Part shown: one piece after another, positions 7,962 to 17,546 of the stretch
Layout of the letters: every line of letters begins with the position of its first letter
Numbering within the stretch: the stretch's first letter is position 1
From: Clostridiales bacterium COT073_COT-073
GTDB taxonomy: Bacteria; Bacillota; Clostridia; Lachnospirales; Vallitaleaceae
Length of the DNA stretch: 64,000 nt
Reading direction: 5' to 3'
Assembly (NCBI GenBank): GCA_003858485.1
Contig: RQYD01000002.1
Span: 186,001-250,000 of the forward strand
The notes under the pieces: model-generated
Databases searched by the model: none
Told to the model about the DNA's origin: nothing
Seen by the model: only the letters and a program-made list of their open reading frames with translations
Position numbers and translations under genes: made by a program

Positions 7962-10900
7962 TTATTTTCTTTTCAGCAAACGATATAAAATCACAACAAC
8001 TTCCTGACGTTTTACCGCATCCTGCGGACGGTAATTGCCATCTTCATAACCCTTCAAAACATTAACTTCCGCCAAATAAGAAATTGCCTTTTGATATTGT
8101 TCGCTGATTTCCGCTTTATCAACAAAGCCAATTTCATGGCTGCTCTCCTCCACTTTTTTCTCGACAACCGTTAAGAAATTATATGCCAGAAAAGCCACTT
8201 CTTCCCGTGTCAATTCTTTTTCCAGTTCAAAAGTTACATCTTTCAGCAAGCCCGCCTTGGTTGCAGCCTGCTTATATGGTGCAAACCAATCTCCGTCTGC
8301 CTCTGTCAACTCCAAAGCCCCCAGTCGAACCAGCATGGTCATAAATTCTTTGCCGGTTACTTTGTTGTTCCCGCTAAAAGTACTGTTATCATATCCCTTA
8401 ACCAATTTTAACATTCTGGCTACACTCAGTTCTTTTGCATACCAGTTATCCTTACTTTCATCGGTAAAGACTGTTGCCACATTTTGAGCATACTCCACCA
8501 ATGCCCTGTCACTAACTTTTTGAACAAACTCTTGATTTGTTACTTTATTAGTCACCAGTTTCTCAATTAGTTGCTTGTCCTCCTCGCCTGTAATATTTTC
8601 TGATAATTGTTCAACCAAGGCTTTTTCAGCAGAAGATAATGCAATTTTATCATCTTTAATCTCAATGGTTTCTTTTGGCTGTGGCTGTGCCGGAGCCGGA
8701 GCCGGAGCAGGAACTCTTTCTTCCTGCTTTGACTCAGAAGAATCCGGCTGATATGGTGCCAAAGGTTCCTTGGGTTTTAACTCCTCCGCCGATTTTTTAA
8801 GGTCAACAATCGCCTCATGAATCTCATTAATAATATCTCTGATTTCCTGTTCTCCTACATTGGCATCAGCAAGCATTTTAGCTTGTTCAATCACTGCATT
8901 TAAGGCTTCCCTTGCCAGCTTTGTAGCAGAATGATAGTCCTCACTGTCTTTCAGCGCTTCTGCCATTTTAATTTCTTCTCTTAGTTCTTTGACCAATGGT
9001 CTTTCATCAACCACAACCTTGAATTGACCGACTACTCTGGTTTGATAGGTTACTGTAATTTCCTGAGTACCCGGTTTTTCAGGATCATAGCCACTAACCA
9101 TAGCTTCTGTTATATCAATCTCTTCTTTGCGTTGATTCCCATAAGTCAGGCTTAAGCTTGCTCCGGTTAAATCCAGGGCTTCGCCGTATTGATATTGTAA
9201 CTTTAATGGCTCTTTATTTAACTCTACTTTCACAACAGTGTTTTCTACCAACTGAATCATCACTGTGGATAATTCGGCTGCGGCATCACTGACCTGTTCC
9301 TTGCTTGCCTCATCATCATTAAAAACTACTTCTGCTGCTGTAAGGGCTTGATTCAATTTTTCTTTCCATTCCTGGCTGACATACTGAAAGAGATCTTTAT
9401 CCATCAATAATCTGGCCTGACGAATTATTTCCTCCAATTTTTCTTTATTTACTTTTTCCGGTTCATTAACCGTTACCTGCCACTGTGTTTCCACACCAAA
9501 CACAGACACCACCAGGGTTTGAACTCCTACCACTTGTGGCTGATACCCACTGACAGTCACCTCACTGCTGACCATAGCAATTTGTTCTTCACTTAAATCA
9601 TCATAGCTGACAATTAATACTCCCTGAGTTAAATCCAAGGCTTCTCCAGCCAGATAACTGTTTTTTGGTTCCACACTAATTGCCACACCACTGGCTACCT
9701 TTGGCTCATTCTGTCCCTTTACTTTTATTGAAAAGGTTTCTCCTGCAACAAAACTCAGGTATTTCACATGCAAAACTTGTTTGCCGGGATGTCTGGGATT
9801 AAATCCGCTAATCATTTCCGGACTTAAAGCAATAACCTGCTGACTGTTGTCTTCATATGTCAGAGTTACTTCACCATCTTCTACCCGTAAACGGCTATCA
9901 TATAAATAGATGCGCTTAGCCGGAACTTTGGTCAAAGCAATCTTTGTCAAACGGCTACCGGCTTTGCGATACGGTTTTGCCATTACAATACTGGCTTCCA
10001 TGCCATCTTGTTTAGTTGTGTAGAAAATCCGTCCGGTTCCATGTTCATCGGCTTCCAGTACAACATCATCAAACACGATAGTTTCACCGTTTTCCGTTGC
10101 CTTTTTCGTTAGCAGCACCGGGTTCATACTCTTATCTTTGGAAATTGTTACCTCTGTACTTTTGGGCACATTTTTGAATTTTAACTGATATAAATTGTCA
10201 CCAGTATTATTAATTTCCACCCAGCGCATTGGAATATGTGCAGTTTGGGTTGGAATTGGATTGCCAAACATTTGCCATTCATAAATCCGAATAGCCGGCC
10301 ATTGATCAACATCTGACTTGGTTATATCCAATTTCCATTCCTTGGCAGTAATTGGACGTGATAAATTAACATCGGTAATACCGGCCGTATTTCCGGTTAT
10401 TTGATAAGCCATTTGCCATTTGCCATCTTCATCTTTATATTGTACTGAAAAATCTCTGGTATTATATGTGGAAGCTTCTCCACCGGCTTCAGCATGATAA
10501 ATGGTCAAACGCCGAACCGTTTCCGGTTTTGCAAAAGCAATGGACATCCAACCTTTTCGATAGGGGGCAGAACACCATTTATCAGCATTTCCAGTGATTG
10601 TACCATTAATTGCATTGCGTGCCGGCTCGGAGCTATTTTCATGTGAAAATCCTGTAACTGTAGCATTTAAACAAAAATTAATATCTTTCGGCGGCATTTG
10701 TCCGGTATCGCCAACCAACATCTGCCAATCCAAAATTGCTAATGCCGGATCACTTTTCACACCATTCTTGCCCACCGCAACCACATATAATTCCTGGGTG
10801 GTACCAGGCATATCATCGGTTCTGAAAATCTTTTCCGCATAGAAATAACGACTGGATGTCGCATTGATAATGGTCATTGTCTGATCGGCATTTTGCTGAT

Positions 10901-12767
10901 AAACTTCATAATATTCGGCTCCCTCTACCGGTTCCCAGGAAAGTCTGGCTTCGGCATCTTTGGAAGTCCGGAATAAAACATCATCAATTTTAAAGTTGCT
11001 GACCGCTGCCGGTGCTGATGAATCCTTATAAACTGCAATCTGTCCTAAATTAAAGCTGTAATCAGCCTTATCTTCTTCGGCTACCACTTTTAAGGCAATA
11101 GCATAAGCAGTTTTGCCGGCTAATTTGCTAACATCAACAGTACTTGTCCACCAGAAATTCTTATCATTATTTAAAGCAAACCATTCCATCGAATCATCAT
11201 TATAATCTTCCGCAGTCGCCAGGCCAATATACACCCTACTGCCAAGACCATTACGATAAGCTACTTTAACCTTGGTATTTTGGTCAATTGCCAATTTGGT
11301 GCTAAATAATTTAATGGTGTTTTGAGTGTCTTTGGCAATTTCACCCTCAAACTTAACTGAGTTACCGCTATTATAGGCATCATCAAAATCGTATCTGGCT
11401 TTTAACGGCTTAGCATGATCAGAGCGAATCCACCATCTCCAGGTTGGCAAAATATCCTGAACACCGCGGCTATGCCATTCTTCCCCTTTAGATATCTGAC
11501 CATCAATAAACCATTGTCTGCCATGTCCAGTATTAAAAAAGGTATTAAATGGCAATTGCATAATCACCGATTTATCTGCCACAAAACGGGCAATCCCCCG
11601 CCAGTCTTTCCCCTTTTTGTTTTTATCACCACTGGTTGCCGGATCACCATCAAAGCCTACCCAGAAATTTCTTTCCTGTTCATGATAATCTTCCGGTGAA
11701 TTGGATAGACCTAAAATTGAATCCGGTGTAAATAAACCCAGTGATAATTTGGTTTTTTTGGCACCGTCCAATAATGCAGAGTAGTTAATTGAAGTATTAT
11801 AACTATTTTGTTGTAATTCAAAACCGGCATAGGCATCAAAGGGATCGCGATGACAGTTTTTCATATGTTCCACAGTACCATTAACACCATATAGACCCCA
11901 GTTAAAATTCATAAAAAATTCGTCCGATGCATATTGTCCATTTTCATCTTCCTGGCCATCTTCATCATATTTTTTAACAAAAAAATCATTACCGGAAGTA
12001 ACTGCATTATAGTGGTTTCTGTAACCATCATTTGCCATTGCATCATACCAGGCAAAGCGAATGCGACCACCTTTTTCCTGTGCTTTTCTTTGGGCATAAA
12101 GCATAAAATCACGCATCTCCTTGCCCCAAGGCTCATACATGGAAGTTTCCTGATTGATAAAGTAGCCATCAAAACCATAAAATTCAGCAATTTCAACGAT
12201 TTTATCCGCTACCGGATATATGGTTTTGCCATCAACTACTGTTTTTTTCAAAAACTTCTTTAAAATTCCCTGATCCTGCTGACTGGTTGACCAATTAAAG
12301 AAAAGAGTTCCATATACCGGTACGCCATTTCTATGTCCGGCATCAATTACATCAGGTGTTGGTACCGGCCCATCCCAAAACACCATTTGATCCAAATACT
12401 GCCAGAAGTCAAAGGCATAACAGGCAAATTCATTGCCATTTACCGAATTATCTTCATCACTTTTAGAATTCATCAGTGGCAATGCCTGAACCCTGGCATC
12501 AGGGTTTGCCAAAGGGTTAATGACATGACCCGTAAATCTTTCCTGCAAAGGAACGGAAGCTTTATTTAATTCATTGTCTGGGTTGTTCTTATCCCACTCT
12601 AAAATTCGATCCATATGAAAGGTAGTAGAAATCGGTCTTAATGTCTTTCCCTCTTTATATTCCTCGTTTTCACGCACTTTTACAGCATTAATATTGTCAG
12701 GAAAAAACGTTAACAAAAGTAATACAGCCATCACACCTGATAGTATCTTTTTGGTTTTTGTAAACAT
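7962..12767 (-). CDS. Secreted, S-layer-anchored endo-beta-N-acetylglucosaminidase (GH85), multidomain
   Basis: A 1601-residue secreted enzyme. A signal peptide (about 1-28) is followed by a GH85 catalytic domain with GFDGYFINQETS; Asn205 and Glu207 match the catalytic pair that cleaves the chitobiose core of N-linked glycans by substrate-assisted catalysis. Then come a fibronectin/discoidin-like region with an F5/8-type carbohydrate-binding block (about 700-830), Big_3-type Ig-like modules alternating with FIVAR-type helices (NKEKLEEIIRQARLLMDKDL), a Pro/Ala linker (PAPAPAPAQPQP), and three SLH repeats in the last roughly 170 residues. The SLH repeats bind secondary cell-wall polymer. AAGGAGGA precedes the ATG. 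The enzyme would release host or dietary N-glycans at the cell surface. Confidence 0.93.
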   Translation of the reverse strand: MFTKTKKILSGVMAVLLLLTFFPDNINAVKVRENEEYKEGKTLRPISTTFHMDRILEWDKNNPDNELNKASVPLQERFTGHVINPLANPDARVQALPLMNSKSDEDNSVNGNEFACYAFDFWQYLDQMVFWDGPVPTPDVIDAGHRNGVPVYGTLFFNWSTSQQDQGILKKFLKKTVVDGKTIYPVADKIVEIAEFYGFDGYFINQETSMYEPWGKEMRDFMLYAQRKAQEKGGRIRFAWYDAMANDGYRNHYNAVTSGNDFFVKKYDEDGQEDENGQYASDEFFMNFNWGLYGVNGTVEHMKNCHRDPFDAYAGFELQQNSYNTSINYSALLDGAKKTKLSLGLFTPDSILGLSNSPEDYHEQERNFWVGFDGDPATSGDKNKKGKDWRGIARFVADKSVIMQLPFNTFFNTGHGRQWFIDGQISKGEEWHSRGVQDILPTWRWWIRSDHAKPLKARYDFDDAYNSGNSVKFEGEIAKDTQNTIKLFSTKLAIDQNTKVKVAYRNGLGSRVYIGLATAEDYNDDSMEWFALNNDKNFWWTSTVDVSKLAGKTAYAIALKVVAEEDKADYSFNLGQIAVYKDSSAPAAVSNFKIDDVLFRTSKDAEARLSWEPVEGAEYYEVYQQNADQTMTIINATSSRYFYAEKIFRTDDMPGTTQELYVVAVGKNGVKSDPALAILDWQMLVGDTGQMPPKDINFCLNATVTGFSHENSSEPARNAINGTITGNADKWCSAPYRKGWMSIAFAKPETVRRLTIYHAEAGGEASTYNTRDFSVQYKDEDGKWQMAYQITGNTAGITDVNLSRPITAKEWKLDITKSDVDQWPAIRIYEWQMFGNPIPTQTAHIPMRWVEINNTGDNLYQLKFKNVPKSTEVTISKDKSMNPVLLTKKATENGETIVFDDVVLEADEHGTGRIFYTTKQDGMEASIVMAKPYRKAGSRLTKIALTKVPAKRIYLYDSRLRVEDGEVTLTYEDNSQQVIALSPEMISGFNPRHPGKQVLHVKYLSFVAGETFSIKVKGQNEPKVASGVAISVEPKNSYLAGEALDLTQGVLIVSYDDLSEEQIAMVSSEVTVSGYQPQVVGVQTLVVSVFGVETQWQVTVNEPEKVNKEKLEEIIRQARLLMDKDLFQYVSQEWKEKLNQALTAAEVVFNDDEASKEQVSDAAAELSTVMIQLVENTVVKVELNKEPLKLQYQYGEALDLTGASLSLTYGNQRKEEIDITEAMVSGYDPEKPGTQEITVTYQTRVVGQFKVVVDERPLVKELREEIKMAEALKDSEDYHSATKLAREALNAVIEQAKMLADANVGEQEIRDIINEIHEAIVDLKKSAEELKPKEPLAPYQPDSSESKQEERVPAPAPAPAQPQPKETIEIKDDKIALSSAEKALVEQLSENITGEEDKQLIEKLVTNKVTNQEFVQKVSDRALVEYAQNVATVFTDESKDNWYAKELSVARMLKLVKGYDNSTFSGNNKVTGKEFMTMLVRLGALELTEADGDWFAPYKQAATKAGLLKDVTFELEKELTREEVAFLAYNFLTVVEKKVEESSHEIGFVDKAEISEQYQKAISYLAEVNVLKGYEDGNYRPQDAVKRQEVVVILYRLLKRK

Positions 12768-13339
12768 TATCTGTTCCTCCTTATTTTAAACTTTTCATTA
12801 GCACTGCTCACAATTCAATCAAACTACCAAACTATTTGATATAGATCATTCACCACCTTTATCCTAATTGTGATTCCCTTCACTTTTGTTAATATTTTTG
12901 TGTTTTACGCAATATTAATTCCTTTTTTTATTACTTTTTCATTTACATTTAGTATATAATTACTTTACATTTTCGTCAAATTATTTTTCTGCCTATAAAC
13001 AAATATAAGTACATTTTTCACTTTTTTTGCTTCTTTGTTAAAAAACATTTATTCTTATACGACTAAACTCATATATAATTCAGATACTATAATTCTTTTT
13101 GATTATTGCATAGTCCTAATTATATATCATTATTATAATTATATCCTCCTTACTATTTTTTTAATTACCAGGTCTTCTTCAATATGAAAATCCAAATTTC
13201 TGAAAAAAAAAGCATAAATTATAAAACTATTGATTTTATATATTTTACTATAATTTTTAGCAATTTTTCAGTAAATATTTCCAGTCAAAAAAAAGAGCCT
13301 ATCTGCTCCTGGCATTTAAGCTCCTTTTCACTACCTTAT
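12768..13339. other. AT-rich non-coding region upstream of GH85
   Basis: More than 500 bp with very low GC content between the GH85 start and the palindromic repeat at 13340. The only clear element is the AAGGAGGA site just ahead of GH85. I see no convincing gene or well-spaced promoter. Its length and composition suit a regulatory region for a large secreted protein, but no operator is recognisable. Confidence 0.5.
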
Positions 13340-13459
13340 TTATTCAACTTTCCCGTTGTCTTTTTGGGCTCTATCCTATTGTCACTTTTGCAACTTACTA
13401 CGCCAAATTGCTTTCGTGGCACATTTAAAAAGACTGTTGAAAGCGAAAAAGTTGAATAA
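13340..13459. repeat. Palindromic intergenic repeat, copy B (MITE-like)
   Basis: Terminal 12-bp inverted repeats TTATTCAACTTT (13340-13351) and AAAGTTGAATAA (13448-13459) are perfect. Interior blocks GGGCTCTATCC and GGCACAT...AAAAAGACTGTT are shared with the copy at 53486-53635. It lies downstream of tatD in a non-coding gap. Confidence 0.65.
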
Positions 13460-13465
13460 TTTTCC

Positions 13466-13492
13466 CTTAACAATTCGCTTAACATTGTTAAG
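13466..13492 (-). terminator. Short stem-loop downstream of tatD
   Basis: CTTAACAAT (13466-13474) and ATTGTTAAG (13484-13492) form a perfect 9-bp stem about 80 bp after the tatD stop. It is AT-rich and lacks a clean U-run, so terminator function is uncertain. Confidence 0.3.
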
Positions 13493-13573
13493 CATTCTCC
13501 TATAATCAACTCCACCTTCCGAAACACCCAGTCCAATAATTTTGAAAACGAATCCTCTGCTGATTACTTTTCT

Positions 13574-14347
13574 CTATATCTCCAATTTCCACAGCCGGCA
13601 AGCGTTATCCCAGGTAATGTTTTCCACCTGTACAGCCGTCAACCCCTTAATTTCTGCAATTTTATCAACTACATAGGAAATCATGGACGAATCATTGCGT
13701 TTCCCCCGATGTGGTTCCGGTGTCATGTAAGGTGCATCGGTTTCTAATACCAAATGCTCGATGGGGATCCTTTCCACCACTTCCACCAGTTTTCGGCCAT
13801 TTTTAAAAGTCAGCACACCACCAATTCCCAAATAAAATCCAGCCTTAACATAATCCTCTGCCATTTCCGCACTACCGGAATAAGCATGAATCACTCCACC
13901 GGCAATTTTACCAATTTCCGACTCGAGCAAAATATCAAAGGTTTCCTGAGCTGCATCACGGGTGTGAATACTAACCGGAAGTTCCAGTTGCTTTGCTAAT
14001 TCCAATTGACTGCGAAACCATAATCGCTGTGCTGCCCGCGGCGAAAAATCATAGTAGTAATCCAGCCCGATTTCGCCAATACCAACAACCTGCGGAAAAC
14101 CTGACATCATTATTAAATGTTCCAAATCATCATCACGCATATCTTTAACCTCATGCGGATGCACTCCAATGGTCGTATACATAAAATCATATTGTTTGCA
14201 TAATTCAATCGAGTAGCGTGAAGTTTTTAAATCTGTTCCGATATTAACTACTGCTCCAACATTTTTTAGTTTCAGCCCCTTTAGCACTGCTTCCCTGTCT
14301 GTCTGAAAACGTTCACTGTCATAATGGGCATGAGTATCAAAAATCAT
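13574..14347 (-). CDS. tatD: TatD-family metal-dependent hydrolase / DNase
   Basis: A 257-residue TIM-barrel hydrolase of normal length. Metal ligands are visible: Asp4/His6/His8 in FDTHAHYD, the glutamate in GEIGLDYYYD, HTRDA, and the aspartate in ETDAPYM. TatD enzymes are Mg-dependent nucleases acting on DNA ends and damaged DNA; some family members act on D-tyrosyl-tRNA-type substrates instead. It lies downstream of metG on the same strand with a gap of about 215 bp, an order common in Firmicutes. Confidence 0.93.
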   Translation of the reverse strand: MIFDTHAHYDSERFQTDREAVLKGLKLKNVGAVVNIGTDLKTSRYSIELCKQYDFMYTTIGVHPHEVKDMRDDDLEHLIMMSGFPQVVGIGEIGLDYYYDFSPRAAQRLWFRSQLELAKQLELPVSIHTRDAAQETFDILLESEIGKIAGGVIHAYSGSAEMAEDYVKAGFYLGIGGVLTFKNGRKLVEVVERIPIEHLVLETDAPYMTPEPHRGKRNDSSMISYVVDKIAEIKGLTAVQVENITWDNACRLWKLEI

Positions 14348-14563
14348 ATTTTCCTATCACTTTCTATTAATATTACCTTGCAGTCTTGTCAGCAAGTTAT
14401 CGTTTTTTCTCTTTTCCCTCTCTTCAATTATTTCAGAAAAAGCCATTTTCCGATTGCTGTGCGGGTTTGAATAAATTTATTATCTCACTGGCTTTCATCA
14501 TCTTTCATAAAGTCCCTGAGAGCATAACTCAAAGCAACCGCCAATTGTTTATTTATTTTCCGC

Positions 14564-16531
14564 TTATTTGATCGGCATTCCGCTTTCAATCTGACCGTCA
14601 AAAGCAACTGCCTTTAATTTTCCGTCAGCGGTATCGGCAAATAAGATCATGCCTTGCGATAATTCTCCCCGCAGTTTAATTGGTGCTAAGTTAGCCACCA
14701 CTGCCACTTGCTTGCCAACCATTTCTTCCGGAGTATAATGTGCGGCAACCCCGGACACGATCTGCCGGACTTCCGTTCCCATTTTCACTTGGGATACCAG
14801 TAATTTATCTGCTTTGGGGTGACGTTTACATTCTAAGACATGACCAACCCGCAAATCAATTTTATCAAAATCATCAATTGTAATTGTTGGTTTTTCCGCT
14901 GCATTTTTTTCGGATGAATCGTCAATCTTTTGAACGGTGACATTTTCCGCTGCTTTTTCTCTCTCCATTTGCATAGCTTCCAACTCTGCCAATTCCTTTT
15001 TCTCATCAATTCTGGCAAACAGAACTTCTGCTTCACCAACATAATTGCCGGCTACCATACCATCAAAGGATTTTAAGCTTTCCAAACATTTTTTGTCAGA
15101 ATTGATCTGTCCAAAGATACGTTCTGCCGTTTCCGGTAAGAATGGCTGCAACAATACTGCCGAAAAGCGAATTGCTTCAAGCAAATGATACATAACAGTG
15201 GCCAAACGCTCTTTCTTGCTTTCATCTTTTGCTAAAATCCACGGCTCTGTTTCATCAATATATTTATTGGAGCGACGCAGCAATGCCCAAATCGCATCCA
15301 TTGCATCAGCTACACGCAGTTCTTTCATTTTTTCCTCAACCAATTGCGGGGTAGCCAATGCCAGATTAATCAAATCCTCATCTTCTGTCACTTTGGCCGT
15401 TGGGGCTAAAATCTGACCATCAAAATATTTCTTTTGCATGGCAATTGTCCGGTTGACCAAATTGCCAAGAATATTGGCCAAATCACTATTAATTCTTTGA
15501 ACCATCAGTTCATAAGTTAAAGAGCCATCACTGGCGAACGGCATTTCATGCAGCAGATAAAAACGAGTAGCATCTACCCCATAGCGGTCAACCAAATCTT
15601 TGGCATAAATGGTATTACCCTTGGATTTGCTCATTTTAATTCCATTCATTAAAAGCCATGGATGTCCAAATACTTGCTTGGGCAGTGGTAAATCCAAAGC
15701 CATTAACATAATCGGCCAGTACAAAGTATGGAAGCGCAGAATATCTTTTCCGATGACATGAACATCAGCCGGCCAGTATTTATGAAACAGTTCGCCTGCA
15801 CCATCCGGATCATAACCAATACCGGTAATATAATTGCTCAGCGCATCAATCCAGACATAAATAACATGGCCTTCATCAATTGTTACCGGTACTCCCCAGG
15901 TAAAAGAAGTGCGGCTGACAGCCAAATCCTGCAGTCCCGGTTTTAAAAAGTTATTGATCATTTCATTTTTGCGGGATTCCGGCTGAATAAAGTTGGGATT
16001 CTCCTCAATATGTTTCATCAAACGGTCTTGATATTTGCTCAGACGCAGAAAATAAGTATCTTCTACCGTAGGTGTAACTTCCGCTCCGCACTCCGGACAT
16101 TTTCCATCCACCAGTTGTGATGAAGTATAAAAAGATTCACAGGCAGTGCAGTACTGCCCTTCATACTTGCCTTTATAAATATCCCCCTGCTCATACAACT
16201 TTTTAAAAATTTTCTGCACTACCGCTTTATGATCAGCATCCGTGGTCCGAATAAATTTATCATAGGAAGTATTCATCATATCCCAAATTTCTCTGATCTC
16301 ACCCGCGATCTTATCGACATGCTCCTGTGGAGTAATGCCTGCTGCTTCTGCCTGTTGCTGAATTTTTTGGCCATGCTCATCGGTGCCGGTCAGAAAAAAT
16401 ACATCTTCCCCTGCCAAACGATGATAACGGGCAATGCTGTCCGTTAAAACCGCTTCATAAGTATTCCCAATATGGGGTGTTCTTGATGTGTAGGCAATTG
16501 CCGTGGTAATAAAATATGGCTTTTTTCCCAT
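14564..16531 (-). CDS. metG: Methionyl-tRNA synthetase with C-terminal tRNA-binding domain
   Basis: A 655-residue class I synthetase. The HIGH-type motif is HIGN at 20-23 and the KMSKS loop is at about 298-302. A zinc knuckle with four cysteines (CTACESF...CPECG) lies near 127-152. The C-terminal approximately 100 residues are the EMAP/Trbp111-like OB domain (DFDKIDLRVGHVLECKRHPKADKL) that dimerises and binds tRNA. A Lys/Glu linker precedes it. The ATG at 16531 follows AAGAGGA. It charges tRNA(Met). No T-box or S-box leader is visible upstream. Confidence 0.97.
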   Translation of the reverse strand: MGKKPYFITTAIAYTSRTPHIGNTYEAVLTDSIARYHRLAGEDVFFLTGTDEHGQKIQQQAEAAGITPQEHVDKIAGEIREIWDMMNTSYDKFIRTTDADHKAVVQKIFKKLYEQGDIYKGKYEGQYCTACESFYTSSQLVDGKCPECGAEVTPTVEDTYFLRLSKYQDRLMKHIEENPNFIQPESRKNEMINNFLKPGLQDLAVSRTSFTWGVPVTIDEGHVIYVWIDALSNYITGIGYDPDGAGELFHKYWPADVHVIGKDILRFHTLYWPIMLMALDLPLPKQVFGHPWLLMNGIKMSKSKGNTIYAKDLVDRYGVDATRFYLLHEMPFASDGSLTYELMVQRINSDLANILGNLVNRTIAMQKKYFDGQILAPTAKVTEDEDLINLALATPQLVEEKMKELRVADAMDAIWALLRRSNKYIDETEPWILAKDESKKERLATVMYHLLEAIRFSAVLLQPFLPETAERIFGQINSDKKCLESLKSFDGMVAGNYVGEAEVLFARIDEKKELAELEAMQMEREKAAENVTVQKIDDSSEKNAAEKPTITIDDFDKIDLRVGHVLECKRHPKADKLLVSQVKMGTEVRQIVSGVAAHYTPEEMVGKQVAVVANLAPIKLRGELSQGMILFADTADGKLKAVAFDGQIESGMPIK

Positions 16532-16814
16532 GATAAATCCTCTTTTCTATTTAATTTTGGCTAATTACTGCGCTTTCTTCCCAATTCGGGAACTACTTCC
16601 GTTCAAAACCAACGATTAATATAATAAACTCAACTTTTATTATAAACCAAATCATATTTTTTGGCTAGAGGAAAATTTTATTTCCGGATGTCCGGATACC
16701 CTCTTTATTCTCTACTTTTATTCAATATTGAATCATTAAAGCTAATTGTCCGGTATTATTTGAACAAAGCTCTCTGTTTTTGTCTTCAAATATTATTTCC
16801 ATTTCATTTCTCTG

Positions 16815-16864
16815 CAATAAAAACAGACACAACTACAGCATAGGTCTTACACTATATTTGTGTC
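16815..16864 (-). terminator. Probable terminator after the KDPG aldolase gene
   Basis: GACACAA (16826-16832) pairs with TTGTGTC (16858-16864) over a 25-nt loop, and the minus strand continues TGTTTTTATT. It lies about 40 bp after the aldolase stop and would close the minus-strand catabolic operon. The rest of the 16532-16903 gap shows nothing else convincing. Confidence 0.5.
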
Positions 16865-16903
16865 AGGCAATAAAAATTTCATATATCACTGTTATGTCAA
16901 CTC

Positions 16904-17518
16904 TTATATCCGCTCTACAATAGCTTTTATATATTCAGATGCTTTATCCCAATCATTGTTCCTTATATATTCCTTAGGTAATAAGCTACTTCCCATTCCA
17001 ACAGCAATAAATCCCTGTTTCAAAAAAGTCCCAACATTACCTGCATTAACTCCTCCTACTGCTACATACTCTGTTTCATCAAAAGGTCCCTTCAAACTCC
17101 TGATATAGGAAGGCGGCATATCTCCAGCCGGAAATAATTTCATGACAGGATATCCATATTCCAAACAAACTGCTACATCTGTAGGAGTAAGAACGCCGGG
17201 AAGAAGGGGGATTTGATAACTTCGGCAAAATTCCAATGTATATAAAGAAACAGAAGGCGTCAGAAAAAATTGAGCTCCCGCAGCCTTAGCTGCCTGACAA
17301 CGCTCTTTCGTAATTACTGTGCCAGCTCCCACATAAATTTGCTCTTCGAAATGGTTTCTCATCAACTCAATCTGTTTGACTGCATCTTCAGAATTCATAG
17401 CTATCTCAAACATACGGATACCGCCCCTATATGCTGCAATGGCATAATCCAGTGTCTTCTCTATCGGAATATTTCGCATGATTGCACATATTCTATTATC
17501 TTTCAATATTTGCCTCAT
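16904..17518 (-). CDS. eda: 2-keto-3-deoxy-6-phosphogluconate (KDPG/KHG) aldolase
   Basis: A 204-residue class I aldolase that splits KDPG into pyruvate and glyceraldehyde-3-phosphate. Visible are the catalytic glutamate region RMFEIAMNS, GAGTV, the Schiff-base lysine in VMKLFPAGD, and VGGVN near the phosphate site. The ATG at 17518 is chosen: AAAGGA lies 9 bases upstream, whereas a GTG six codons earlier would put that site inside the gene. It is the last gene of the minus-strand operon, 28 bp after the KDG kinase gene. The kinase/aldolase pair is the lower half of a keto-deoxy-sugar-acid pathway. Confidence 0.93.
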   Translation of the reverse strand: MRQILKDNRICAIMRNIPIEKTLDYAIAAYRGGIRMFEIAMNSEDAVKQIELMRNHFEEQIYVGAGTVITKERCQAAKAAGAQFFLTPSVSLYTLEFCRSYQIPLLPGVLTPTDVAVCLEYGYPVMKLFPAGDMPPSYIRSLKGPFDETEYVAVGGVNAGNVGTFLKQGFIAVGMGSSLLPKEYIRNNDWDKASEYIKAIVERI

Positions 17519-17546
17519 GATTCCCTGTCCTTTCACTTCTACATGT

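Noticed and set aside
13184-13536. Short frames on both strands across the 13.3-kb repeat
   Set aside because: They only translate the palindromic element and its AT-rich flank, without start signals or domain-like sequence.
16628-16637. ACTCAACTTT near 16.63 kb (and again near 48.71 kb) as repeat ends
   Set aside because: Only 10 bases match, with no element body or opposite end.
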